From Oceanirhabdus seepicola (GTDB lineage Bacteria; Bacillota; Clostridia; Clostridiales; Clostridiaceae), in NCBI RefSeq assembly GCF_023684385.1, contig NZ_JAGSOJ010000002.1, positions 248,001-312,000 of the forward strand: 64,000 nucleotides of DNA. Direction: 5' to 3'. A program made the position numbers and the translations under genes. Positions 44,513 to 52,467 of this stretch are shown here, piece after piece. The first letter of the stretch is position 1; every line of letters starts with the position of its first letter. The notes under the pieces were generated by a model. The model did not search any database and had not been told where the DNA came from. It saw nothing but the letters and a program-made list of their open reading frames with translations.

Positions 44513-45277
44513 ATGATATTTGATTCACATGCACACTACGATGATGAAAAATTCGATCAGGATAGAGAATGTGTTATAAAAGAAATAAAAGAAAGTGGTG
44601 TAGTAGGAGTTCTTAACTGCGGTTCTTCAGTTAAGGGTATGAGAAGTTCAGTAGAACTTGCAAGAAAATATGATTTTTTCTATGCTGCAGTTGGGATACA
44701 TCCAGAAAATGCTGATGAGTATAATCATGAAATTTTAAAAGAAATAGAAGAGTATACTCAAGATGATAAGGTGAAAGCTATAGGAGAAATAGGACTTGAT
44801 TATTACTGGGAAGAAAACCCACCAAAGGATGTTCAGAAAAAAGTATTTAGAGAACAGATGGCATTGGCAGACAAGTTAAATATGCCAGTGGTAATTCATG
44901 ATAGAGAAGCTCACAAAGATACATTAGAAATCATAAAAGAGTTTCCTAATGTAACTGGAGTAGTTCATTGTTTCTCTGGAAGTGTTGAATTTGCTAAAGA
45001 ATGTGTAAAACTTGGATACTACATAGGAGTAACAGGTGTTGTAACATTTAAAAATTCAAAAAAATTAAAGGAAGTTGTGAAAGAAATACCTATGGATAGG
45101 TTATTAGTTGAAACTGATTGTCCTTACATGGCGCCATCACCAAATAGAGGAAAAAGAAATAAATCTGATTATATTAAATTCATAATTGAAGAAATAAGTT
45201 CTATTAAAGAAATATCTTATGATGAAGTGGAAAGAGTAACTAAAAAAAATATAGAAAATATGATTAAAATACCATAA
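44513..45277 (+). CDS. tatD: TatD-family metal-dependent DNase/hydrolase
   Basis: This 254-residue amidohydrolase-fold nuclease has metal ligands in FDSHAHYDD, the Glu in GEIGLDYYWE, His in VIHDREAH and VVHCFSG, and Asp in ETDCPYMAP. The family trims 3' DNA ends and acts in repair or quality control. Its position between metG and yabE/rnmV/rsmA is the usual Firmicute order. The strong RBS AGGAGGAG lies upstream. Confidence 0.95.
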   Translation: MIFDSHAHYDDEKFDQDRECVIKEIKESGVVGVLNCGSSVKGMRSSVELARKYDFFYAAVGIHPENADEYNHEILKEIEEYTQDDKVKAIGEIGLDYYWEENPPKDVQKKVFREQMALADKLNMPVVIHDREAHKDTLEIIKEFPNVTGVVHCFSGSVEFAKECVKLGYYIGVTGVVTFKNSKKLKEVVKEIPMDRLLVETDCPYMAPSPNRGKRNKSDYIKFIIEEISSIKEISYDEVERVTKKNIENMIKIP

Positions 45278-45314
45278 TTTGGAAACAATTATAATAAATA
45301 AAGAGTATTTATTG

Positions 45315-45440
45315 ATATAAAAGGAGATTGTGGTGCATATATTTTAATATTGTTAGACACGCAATCCTTCAAAGAGAGGAACTGCCTATGCATATGATGC
45401 AAGAAGTGTGGCAGTGAAATTTTGTGCTCTTTAAGGAGGT
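45315..45440 (+). promoter_or_regulatory. Structured leader before the yabE-like gene
   Basis: The 168-base gap holds nested complementary parts: CAAAGAG (45370) with CTCTTT (45429), enclosing ACTGCC with GGCAGT, just before AGGAGGT. A short frame starting near AAGGAG 45321 (GTG/TTG) also ends in the stem with MHMMQEVWQ. It could be an attenuator or leader peptide. I do not recognise a known riboswitch class. Confidence 0.35.
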
Positions 45441-45445
45441 AAAGC

Positions 45446-46495
45446 ATGGGATTAAACGTATATAATAAAAAGGAGGAAATCTCCTTTAATTTCCCCAAAA
45501 TATTGTTCGTTGGATTATTAGTTTTTAGCTTGATATTTACAATAGTATTGAGTTTTAAAAAGGAAGTAACTATAGTTATAGACAATGAAGAGAAAAAGAT
45601 TGTGACATTTATGAGTAAAACAAATTCAATCCTGAAAAGTAGTGGAATAAAATTAAATAATAAAGATAAGATGTCTGTTGGATTAAACAGTAGCCTTCAA
45701 AATGGAGATTTAATAACCATTAAAAGAGCCGTAGATGTAAGTTTTAAAGCTGATGGCGAAGAGAAGGTGATTTTCACTGCAGAGGGAACAGTAAGAGAGT
45801 TTTTTAATGCGGAGGGGATTGAAATAGGTGAACTTGATAAAGTTACACCATCGCTAGATACAAAAGTTTATGAAGATATGACTATACAGGTTAAAAGGGT
45901 TGTTAAAGTTAAACAAGCTCAAAATTTACCAGTAGAGTATATTACGATTGAACAACCTAATGACAGGATGGTTAAAGGTGAACAAAAGCTTGTTAGCCAG
46001 GGTAGAATTGGTGAGAAAGAAGTTGTGAAAGAACTTACATTAGAAGACGGTGAGATTGTGGATCAAGTTATTTTAAAGGAAACAATCATGAAAGAATCTG
46101 TTAGCGAAGTGGTTGATGTTGGAACCTTAACTAAGATGGAAGTTCCTAATGGTGAAACAGTTTATTATTCATCAATAATTCAAGTTAGAGCTACTGCATA
46201 TACTGCAGATGTGAATAGTCAAGGGGTCCCAGATGATCCGTATCTTGGAGCAACAGCAGTGGGTACAAGAGCAAAGAGAAATCCAAATGGAATGAGCACA
46301 ATAGCTGTAGATCCAAGAGTAATTCCTTTAGGTACAAAGGTTTATGTAGAAGGATATGGTCTAGCAATAGCAGAGGATGTAGGTGGAGCTATTAAGGGCA
46401 ATAAAATTGATGTTTATGTCCATAAATACTCTGATACTCTCAATTGGGGAGTTAGACATGTAAATGTCTATATTTTAGAAGATATTCAACGTTGA
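45446..46495 (+). CDS. YabE-like cell-wall protein: DUF348 repeats, G5 and 3D domains
   Basis: This 349-residue protein has an N-terminal membrane anchor (residues 17-37) and two ubiquitin-like DUF348 repeats (from about 40 and 97). A G5 domain follows (about 150-230), then a C-terminal 3D domain with the three aspartates in TIAVDPRVIPLG, AIAEDVGGAIKG and IDVYV. This is the architecture of YabE/resuscitation-factor-like peptidoglycan lytic proteins. It sits at the conserved place next to rnmV and rsmA, and a terminator follows. Confidence 0.92.
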   Translation: MGLNVYNKKEEISFNFPKILFVGLLVFSLIFTIVLSFKKEVTIVIDNEEKKIVTFMSKTNSILKSSGIKLNNKDKMSVGLNSSLQNGDLITIKRAVDVSFKADGEEKVIFTAEGTVREFFNAEGIEIGELDKVTPSLDTKVYEDMTIQVKRVVKVKQAQNLPVEYITIEQPNDRMVKGEQKLVSQGRIGEKEVVKELTLEDGEIVDQVILKETIMKESVSEVVDVGTLTKMEVPNGETVYYSSIIQVRATAYTADVNSQGVPDDPYLGATAVGTRAKRNPNGMSTIAVDPRVIPLGTKVYVEGYGLAIAEDVGGAIKGNKIDVYVHKYSDTLNWGVRHVNVYILEDIQR

Positions 46496-46523
46496 TAAGT
46501 TTCACTTATCAAGAGTTGATAGG

Positions 46524-46553
46524 AAAAAACTAGAGCCATGCTCTAGTTTTTTT
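46524..46553 (+). terminator. Terminator after the yabE-like gene
   Basis: AAAAACTAGAGC / GCTCTAGTTTTT with a CAT loop, then TTG. Confidence 0.85.
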
Positions 46554-46590
46554 GTGTGTTTATGGTATTATATATAGATATGGATAAACT

Positions 46591-46697
46591 AGAGAATAAA
46601 GAAAAAAGAATAAAGAACAAATTTGGTTATTTTTATTCCTAATGTGAGAAAAAATGTATCATTAGTTGTTCTCTGTTCTTTGTCAATTGTTCTTTAA
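46591..46697. repeat. Hairpin-chain repeat E-like, copy 6 (AAAGAATA-type ends)
   Basis: AGAGAATAAAGAAAAAAGAA and TAAAGAACAA on the left are inverted on the right as TTGTTCTCTGTTCTTTG and TTGTTCTTTA. The core ATTTTTATTCCTAATGTGAG is short. It fills much of the 298-base gap before rnmV. Confidence 0.45.
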
Positions 46698-46793
46698 ATA
46701 AATTTATAATACTTTAGAATTTCTTGAATAAAATAAGTTTTTAAATTTGAAATATATACAAATATTAGTATGTCGGAGGTTGAACTAAAATAG

Positions 46794-47354
46794 ATGATTA
46801 GAGAAGTAATAGTAGTTGAAGGTCGTGACGATATAACAGCGGTAAAAAGAGCAGTAGATGCTGAGATGATTGCAGTAGGTGGATTTGGTATAAATGCTAA
46901 AGTTATCAATAAAATTCGAGAAGCGCAGAAGAGATGTGGAGTTATTGTACTTACGGATCCTGACTTTGCGGGAGATAAAATTAGAAAAATAATTTCAAAA
47001 AGAGTGCAAGGTATAAAGCATGCTTATATTTCTAGAGAAGATGGTACGAAAGATGATGATATTGGAGTAGAGAATGCAGAACCAGAAGTAATAATTGAAG
47101 CATTGAAAAAAGCTAAGTGTGAAATAAGCGATAAAAGAGAATACTTTAATATAGATGATATGATGTTCTTTAAACTCACAGCTGACCAAAAGGCTAAAGA
47201 GAGAAGAGAAAGATTAGGTAAAATACTAGGAATAGGATATTCAAATACGAATGGGTTTCTTACTAAGTTAAATAACTATGGAATAGAGAGAGAAGAATTT
47301 ATTGAATCCATAAATAAAATGAACAAGGAGATGGAATATGGAGATATTATCTAG
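46794..47354 (+). CDS. rnmV: Ribonuclease M5 (5S rRNA maturation)
   Basis: This 186-residue TOPRIM-domain nuclease matures 5S rRNA in Firmicutes. The TOPRIM glutamate is in [10 protein letters not shown] and the DxD in [17 protein letters not shown] lies 13 bases upstream, a long spacing, but the protein start matches the family. It overlaps rsmA by 17 bases, as in Bacillus and clostridia, so both are made from one transcript. Confidence 0.95.
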   Translation: MIREVIVVEGRDDITAVKRAVDAEMIAVGGFGINAKVINKIREAQKRCGVIVLTDPDFAGDKIRKIISKRVQGIKHAYISREDGTKDDDIGVENAEPEVIIEALKKAKCEISDKREYFNIDDMMFFKLTADQKAKERRERLGKILGIGYSNTNGFLTKLNNYGIEREEFIESINKMNKEMEYGDII

Positions 47355-48180
47355 TGTAGATTTGGTAAAAAAATACGGATTTAAATTTACAAAGAGCTTG
47401 GGTCAGAACTTTTTAACAGATGATAGTGTACTGGATGCTATTGTAGAAGGCGCTGAAGTGGATAAAGATGACTTTGTTATTGAGATTGGTCCTGGAGTGG
47501 GAGTTTTGACTTGTAGATTGATAAATAAAGCTAAGAGTGTTTGTGCAATAGAATTAGATGATAAGTTGATTCCTATTTTAGAACAAGAGCTTGGAAGCTG
47601 TGAAAATTTTGAATTAATTCACGGTGATGCTTTAAAAGTGAACTTCAAGGAAATAATTGGGGATGAACAAAGTGTAAAAGTTGTTGCTAACCTTCCATAC
47701 TATGTTACTACACCAATAATATCAAGGTTTTTAACTGAGGGATATAATTTTAAATCTCTTACAATAATGATACAAAAAGAAGTTGCTGAGAGAATCAATG
47801 GTGTACCAAGAACAAAGGCGTATGGAGCACTTTCAGTATTTGCACAATATTACTGTGATACAAGTATCGTAAAAAGAGTACCAGCAGGATGTTTTATACC
47901 ACAACCAAAAGTTGATTCTATTGTAATAAAACTTGATAAATTAGAAAAGCCAAAGGTTGAAGTGGATGATGAAAAATTCTTCTTTAAAGTTGTTAAGCAA
48001 GCTTTCCAAATGAGAAGAAAGACTTTATGGAATTGCATGAAGGTTTTAGGATTAGAAAAGGAAAGACTAATAGAAGCATTTGAAGAGGCTAACATAGATA
48101 TGAAAAGAAGAGGGGAAACTCTTAGTATTGAAGAGTTTGCTACATTAGCTAATTGTATTTATAAAAAAACTAAACTTTAA
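47338..48180 (+). CDS. rsmA: 16S rRNA (adenine1518-N6/adenine1519-N6)-dimethyltransferase
   Basis: This 280-residue SAM-dependent enzyme (KsgA) dimethylates two adjacent adenines near the 3' end of 16S rRNA. The motifs are SLGQNFLTD, the SAM-binding [12 protein letters not shown], acidic IELDD, and the catalytic [13 protein letters not shown]. Length is standard. AAGGAG within the end of rnmV provides the ribosome site. Kasugamycin sensitivity usually depends on it. Confidence 0.97.
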   Translation: MEILSSVDLVKKYGFKFTKSLGQNFLTDDSVLDAIVEGAEVDKDDFVIEIGPGVGVLTCRLINKAKSVCAIELDDKLIPILEQELGSCENFELIHGDALKVNFKEIIGDEQSVKVVANLPYYVTTPIISRFLTEGYNFKSLTIMIQKEVAERINGVPRTKAYGALSVFAQYYCDTSIVKRVPAGCFIPQPKVDSIVIKLDKLEKPKVEVDDEKFFFKVVKQAFQMRRKTLWNCMKVLGLEKERLIEAFEEANIDMKRRGETLSIEEFATLANCIYKKTKL

Positions 48181-48185
48181 AAAAT

Positions 48186-48226
48186 CTTAATGGAGAATGG
48201 AAAATTTACATTATACATTTGTTTCC
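48186..48226. repeat. Hairpin-chain repeat E, copy 7 (end words only)
   Basis: TTAATGGAGAATGGAAAATT and TACATTATACATTTG are the two ends of family E joined with no core. It abuts a GCACGG...CCGTGC terminator, as do copies 1, 2 and 8. Confidence 0.5.
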
Positions 48227-48252
48227 AAAAGCACGGTTATCCGTGCTTTTTT
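48227..48252 (+). terminator. Terminator after rnmV-rsmA
   Basis: AAAAGCACGG-TTAT-CCGTGCTTTT followed by TTTAG. Confidence 0.85.
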
Positions 48253-48253
48253 T

Positions 48254-48286
48254 AGTGGTTTCATAAATGAAACCACTTTTTTTATT
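48254..48286 (+). terminator. Second, back-to-back terminator
   Basis: AGTGGTTTCAT pairs with ATGAAACCACT around AA, followed by TTTTTTTATTTT. Two terminators in series give strong insulation. Confidence 0.8.
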
Positions 48287-48359
48287 TTCTTTGTGATATT
48301 TTAAGAACCCTAATACATATAGTATAAAGAATAAGTTTAAATGTTTGGAGGTTCTTAAG

Positions 48360-49520
48360 TTGGCACCTAAAAAAAATTACAGTCGATATTTTATAATTTT
48401 GCAAGAAGATGAAAAAGGCTTCTCTCTTGATACGGAAAAAAGTCCTTCAGGTTATGTTAAATTAGAAAAGAAAAATAATAAGTGCAAAATTTCTTACTAT
48501 GCACAGAACTTGAGTATGGAAAAACAACCGTATCATCTAATCTTAGTTTGTAATAAGAAAGACGTGAAAAGTTTATTGCCAATTACTAAAGTAATGGTTG
48601 ATGAGCATGGTAGAATTGATTTAGTGAATGAGTATGACATGGATGACATCGCAAACATGCACATAGGTATGGATAAAATAATTGGAGCTGCTATAGCAAA
48701 GATAGTAGATGGTAATGTTGTTTCAATTATGGCGGGATTCACATCAGCTGAGATACCTAAGGAATGGAAAAACTACTCAATAATGAAAGATAAGAGAGAA
48801 GAGGAAACAGAAGAACAAAATATTTACGAACAATATGAAGAAAATATTGGAAATGACGATAGTGCACATAGTGACAGTGTAAAGGCTGACAGAGAAAATA
48901 ATCACAAAGAAAATAATCACAAAGAAAATGATGACATTGAAAATGAACACAAAGAAAATGACGACATTGAAAATGACAACAATAAAAATAATGACATAAG
49001 ATCACGTGATAAATGTAAAACAGATAAAAAACAAGATGATTACATGTGTGAATCAATTAATGAATTATCAAAACAATTAAACAAAGAAGAATTCCCACTT
49101 GGGATGATTGGAGATTTCTTTAAATCATTAGTAGAATGCTTTGAAAAAGAAGAGGATATCACAAAAGAATTAAAATATTGTAATTGGTATTCAGTAAAGA
49201 TATCGTCAATAGACGATATGTATGATATGTCAGACTACGATAGGTATGCAGTTATATACCATCCAATGATGATGTATTATGCTTATATTCAAAAATATAA
49301 CCATTTCTGTGTAGGATATAAATGCAATGAAAAAGGTAAATTACAATATATAATCTATGGTGTGCCGGGAGATAAGGCAAAAGAAGAGCAACCGTTTGGT
49401 GGAAAAACAGGATATGTAACATGGGTTTCTACAGAGAACAAACCTAATAATGGATACTGGTTAATGTTTTATGATGTAAGAAATTCCACAGTAGTTGTGC
49501 CAGTAAAGAAAAATAAATAA
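48360..49520 (+). CDS. Conserved clostridial-type protein with low-complexity His/Lys/Glu/Asn linker
   Basis: This 386-residue protein has an N-terminal domain of about 135 residues (YSRYFIILQEDEKGFSLDT; VMVDEHGRIDLVNEYDMD) and a hydrophilic linker with repeated units such as NHKENDDIENEHKENDDIE. The C-terminal domain is aromatic-rich (YHPMMMYYAYIQKYNHFCVG; GGKTGYVTWVSTEN). There is no signal peptide. Such tandem-unit linkers occur in spore-coat and appendage proteins, but I do not recognise the family. TTG 48360 is chosen by GGAGGT at 48347-48352. Confidence 0.7.
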   Translation: MAPKKNYSRYFIILQEDEKGFSLDTEKSPSGYVKLEKKNNKCKISYYAQNLSMEKQPYHLILVCNKKDVKSLLPITKVMVDEHGRIDLVNEYDMDDIANMHIGMDKIIGAAIAKIVDGNVVSIMAGFTSAEIPKEWKNYSIMKDKREEETEEQNIYEQYEENIGNDDSAHSDSVKADRENNHKENNHKENDDIENEHKENDDIENDNNKNNDIRSRDKCKTDKKQDDYMCESINELSKQLNKEEFPLGMIGDFFKSLVECFEKEEDITKELKYCNWYSVKISSIDDMYDMSDYDRYAVIYHPMMMYYAYIQKYNHFCVGYKCNEKGKLQYIIYGVPGDKAKEEQPFGGKTGYVTWVSTENKPNNGYWLMFYDVRNSTVVVPVKKNK

Positions 49521-49523
49521 TTA

Positions 49524-49552
49524 AAACTGCTCGCAAATGAGCAGTTTTATAT
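49524..49552 (+). terminator. Terminator
   Basis: AAAACTGCTC / GAGCAGTTTT around GCAAAT, followed by ATATTT. Confidence 0.8.
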
Positions 49553-49573
49553 TTACAAAGAGGAGGATGAAAG

Positions 49574-50152
49574 TTGAGAGTAATATTTATTTATAGTAAA
49601 AAGGTTACAATCATTCTAACTGTTATTCTTTTTATGATTGTAATGTTTGGATTAGAGAGTAGATTTCATGAAAAATTGAAAGTAGCATCATTGAATGAAA
49701 ATAACATTTATAAGCTTAAAGAATATAATGATGACAATATGAGAATAGTATATAAATTACCTGAAAACTGGGGTAATACGGAAAAAAAAATAAATGTAGA
49801 GAAGGTAATATATCACAGTGAGTTTTATGATAGAGAAAGCTCTATAGGTGGATATATACAGCTGCAAAGTAAAAATAGAGAATTGCAAGATGTGGTGAGC
49901 GCATTTGGTCAAGATAAAAATAAAGTGCAAGAATATAATTATAGACCAATAAAGGTTAATGGATACAAAGGATATCTTGTGAAATATAAGTTGCAATCTT
50001 TTGTTGATAATAAGCAAATGAAGTTTGTTCAATATTACATAGAGAGCCAAGGGGATAGAGCGGTTGTAACATTTTATGCTCCAGATGAAAAATATGAAAA
50101 AAACTTTGAAAGAATATTTGAGGCGATAACTGATACAATAAAATTACAATAA
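49574..50152 (+). CDS. Membrane-anchored extracytoplasmic protein, PsbP-like
   Basis: This 192-residue protein has one N-terminal membrane segment (residues 10-27) and an exported beta-rich domain: RIVYKLPENWGN, GGYIQLQSKNRELQ, and a C-terminal helix-strand RIFEAITDTIKLQ. The layout resembles the protein encoded at 12161. TTG 49574 is preceded by AGGAGG. The upstream terminator suggests its own promoter within 22 bases or read-through. Function is unknown. Confidence 0.65.
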   Translation: MRVIFIYSKKVTIILTVILFMIVMFGLESRFHEKLKVASLNENNIYKLKEYNDDNMRIVYKLPENWGNTEKKINVEKVIYHSEFYDRESSIGGYIQLQSKNRELQDVVSAFGQDKNKVQEYNYRPIKVNGYKGYLVKYKLQSFVDNKQMKFVQYYIESQGDRAVVTFYAPDEKYEKNFERIFEAITDTIKLQ

Positions 50153-50225
50153 AAGATGTAAAAAGTGTTAAAAATATTAAAAATTAATTTTATGTTAATT
50201 GATTTAATTTAATAAGTGATTTATA

Positions 50226-50260
50226 ATTCTAAGGTAAGAGATTCTTAGAATTTTTTTTAT
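50226..50260 (+). terminator. Terminator
   Basis: ATTCTAAG / CTTAGAAT around a 10-base loop, then TTTTTTTT. Confidence 0.85.
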
Positions 50261-50307
50261 TGTTAAGTATATCTTATAGTTTTGATATTCTTTGGGGGGA
50301 AAATAAT

Positions 50308-51126
50308 TTGTTCAAGAGATTTAAGTTTATTTTAATGATAATAATAACTTGTGTTTTATTTACAAGTTGTGGTGTTTTAGATGATGTATTTATTAAAGTT
50401 GGATTTAAAAATGACAGATTTGAATATATTAATGAAGGAAATGTGACAAAGGTTGTAATACAAAGTGTAAGGGATAAAAACTTCAAGTTTATAATAACAG
50501 ATAAAACTGTTCTTGATGAATTATATGATATATTATCTAAAGCAAAGGGAGCAGAAGAAAGTTCCACTTTAAATCCAGATTTCATATTTGAGCTCCATCT
50601 TACTGGAAATAAAGTTGAAAAGTATTATTATATTGCTGGATTAGATAAAGAAAATAAAGGAAATTTTTATAATGAAGATGAAAAGTATATTGTTTCTAAA
50701 AGACTAGATAATGATCTTTTAGATAATTTTTTCAATATAAGAACACCAATTAAATTTAGCAGTGTATATTATGATAGCATTATTGAAGTTTTAGATATTT
50801 ATAGGGAATCTTTTGATAGTGATAAAATAAATGTTTATTTAAATAAAGATAGAGAATCTGCAAAATTTATATTATCTATAGAAGAAGAAGAATTTAAAGG
50901 AACACTAGAAAATAAGTATGATAATGTTGTATTAAATCAAGAATTAGGAACGTCAGCTATTGATATGGTTGTTTCAACAGTTGGATACAAATCAACTATT
51001 ATTAAGATGAAAATTGAGTTTAAACAAAAAGGGAATATTTTGAAAGAATTTTACGTTTTAGGGAATTATGAAAATAAAAAATGGGTTATTAATGTATATA
51101 AAGATAAAAAACCAAGTGATTTTTAA
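50308..51126 (+). CDS. Lipoprotein of unknown function
   Basis: This 272-residue protein has a lipoprotein signal peptide ending LFTSCG, with the lipidated cysteine at about residue 21. The exported part looks like two similar beta/alpha halves (a possible DUF5301-like fold; RDKNFKFIITDKTVLDELYD and later VVSTVGYKSTIIKMKIEF). TTG 50308 follows GGGGGGA. It is 12 bases upstream of the Mrp gene with an AAGGAGG site in between, so it is probably co-transcribed. Confidence 0.7.
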   Translation: MFKRFKFILMIIITCVLFTSCGVLDDVFIKVGFKNDRFEYINEGNVTKVVIQSVRDKNFKFIITDKTVLDELYDILSKAKGAEESSTLNPDFIFELHLTGNKVEKYYYIAGLDKENKGNFYNEDEKYIVSKRLDNDLLDNFFNIRTPIKFSSVYYDSIIEVLDIYRESFDSDKINVYLNKDRESAKFILSIEEEEFKGTLENKYDNVVLNQELGTSAIDMVVSTVGYKSTIIKMKIEFKQKGNILKEFYVLGNYENKKWVINVYKDKKPSDF

Positions 51127-51138
51127 GGAGGAAATATT

Positions 51139-51963
51139 ATGAGTAAATGTGATAGTTGTAGTGAAAAATCTTCATGCTCTGGTAAAGAAAATTGCAATAT
51201 TATGGAGCACAAAGGAAATATCAAGAATATAATAGGTGTTATAAGTGGAAAAGGTGGAGTGGGAAAATCTACGGTTACAACTCTTTTAGCTACACTTTTA
51301 AAGAAAAGTGGATATAAGGTAGGTATTTTAGACGCCGATATAACAGGTCCTTCTATACCAAGATTATTTGGTATAAATGAGGAAAGAGCTACTATAAAGC
51401 AAGTGGGAGAAGATAAAGCAGAATTCGAACCTGTGGAAACTAAGACAGGTATAAAAGTAATGTCTTTAAATTTATTAATTCAAAATGAAGATGATCCTGT
51501 AATTTGGAGAGGTCCTATGATCACAGGTGTTCTAAATCAAATGTATGGAGATACAAATTGGGGCGACCTAGATTATTTGTTAATTGATATGCCACCAGGC
51601 ACAGGGGATATTGCTCTTACAGTTATGCAGAGTATAGATTTAAGCGGTATAGTTGTTGTATCTACTCCTCAAGATATGGTTTCAATGATTGTTAAGAAAG
51701 TAATAACAATGGCTCAAAAAATGAATATAGACGTTATGGGTGTAATTGAAAATATGTCATACATAAAATGTGGAAGTTGTGGAGAAAAGACAAGAATCTT
51801 TAGTAAAAAGCCTGCTGAGGAGCATGCTAAATATTTAGGAGTTAAACTTCTTGCAGAACTACCAGTAGATCTAGATTTGATTGAACGTATGGAGAAAGGC
51901 GAAATAGAGGACTATATTATCTATAATGTTGAATATGACAAGATAGTAAATGAAATAGTATAA
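51139..51963 (+). CDS. Mrp/NBP35-family iron-sulfur carrier ATPase
   Basis: This 274-residue P-loop ATPase helps load iron-sulfur clusters. Its N-terminal cysteine set (KCDSCSEKSSC, C about 18) precedes a deviant Walker A GKGGVGKST, the ADITGPSIPRLFG block, a DMPPGTGD switch, and a C-terminal CGSC that binds a bridging 4Fe-4S cluster. The N-terminal cysteine extension is common in anaerobes. AAGGAGG precedes the ATG. Confidence 0.93.
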   Translation: MSKCDSCSEKSSCSGKENCNIMEHKGNIKNIIGVISGKGGVGKSTVTTLLATLLKKSGYKVGILDADITGPSIPRLFGINEERATIKQVGEDKAEFEPVETKTGIKVMSLNLLIQNEDDPVIWRGPMITGVLNQMYGDTNWGDLDYLLIDMPPGTGDIALTVMQSIDLSGIVVVSTPQDMVSMIVKKVITMAQKMNIDVMGVIENMSYIKCGSCGEKTRIFSKKPAEEHAKYLGVKLLAELPVDLDLIERMEKGEIEDYIIYNVEYDKIVNEIV

Positions 51964-51999
51964 TTTTAGACTGTTGAAAATCTAATCTTAGAAAATTTG

Positions 52000-52041
52000 A
52001 AAATGAAGCATCCATCATTCTTCATTATACATTATCCATTT
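52000..52041. repeat. Hairpin-chain repeat E, copy 8 (right end only)
   Basis: GAAGCATCCATCATTCTTC followed by ATTATACATTATCCATTT matches the right end of family E. A GCACGC terminator follows within 8 bases. Confidence 0.5.
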
Positions 52042-52047
52042 ATTTTT

Positions 52048-52071
52048 AAAGCACGCAATGCGTGCTTTTTA
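52048..52071. terminator. Terminator
   Basis: AAAGCACGCA / TGCGTGCTTT followed by TT; positioned after Mrp and after the convergent small gene. Confidence 0.75.
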
Positions 52072-52077
52072 TACGTG

Positions 52078-52251
52078 TTACATAAGATTCGATATATCAT
52101 TTTGATATGGGGATCTTAAGGAATATAAATTAATTTCATCTCCCAAAGTTGATGATTTAGGTAGACAAGTGATAGGAAATGAACGGGTTGAACTGTCATC
52201 CATTAATACAGTAACAAATAAAGTATCTTTATCTATGATTTTTCCTTTCAT
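52078..52251 (-). CDS. Small protein, probably a beta-barrel (DUF3006-like)
   Basis: This 57-residue protein begins MKGKIIDKDTLFVTVLMDD and has alternating strand-like residues with no membrane segment. It resembles small DUF3006-type proteins, but the match is weak. ATG 52251 is chosen because GGAAGG lies about 9 bases upstream; an in-frame start at 52284 does not have a site. It stands alone on the minus strand. Confidence 0.5.
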   Translation of the reverse strand: MKGKIIDKDTLFVTVLMDDSSTRSFPITCLPKSSTLGDEINLYSLRSPYQNDISNLM

Positions 52252-52351
52252 AAGCAAAACCTTCCTTTTTAAAATATCATACAACTAGGTTTGAAATATA
52301 AGTGAGCATTAACATAAAAAGTAAATAAAATATGCGTTTTTTTCCTTACAG

Positions 52352-52380
52352 TTGAAAAAGTTTAGGAATAATATTAAAAT
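52352..52380 (+). promoter_or_regulatory. Sigma-A-type promoter for the GGDEF gene
   Basis: TTGAAA and TAAAAT are separated by 17 bases, about 88 bases before the GTG at 52468. Confidence 0.55.
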
Positions 52381-52467
52381 GTATATATATATACTTGTAA
52401 ATTTTAACTTTATTATTAGCTAAATTTAATTAAATTATTCATAAATATTTTTTGATGAGGTGTTTTG

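Noticed and set aside
48890..49000. Short regularly spaced repeats resembling a CRISPR array
   Set aside because: They are in-frame coding repeats (HKEN/DDIEN units) without spacers of constant length and with no cas genes nearby.
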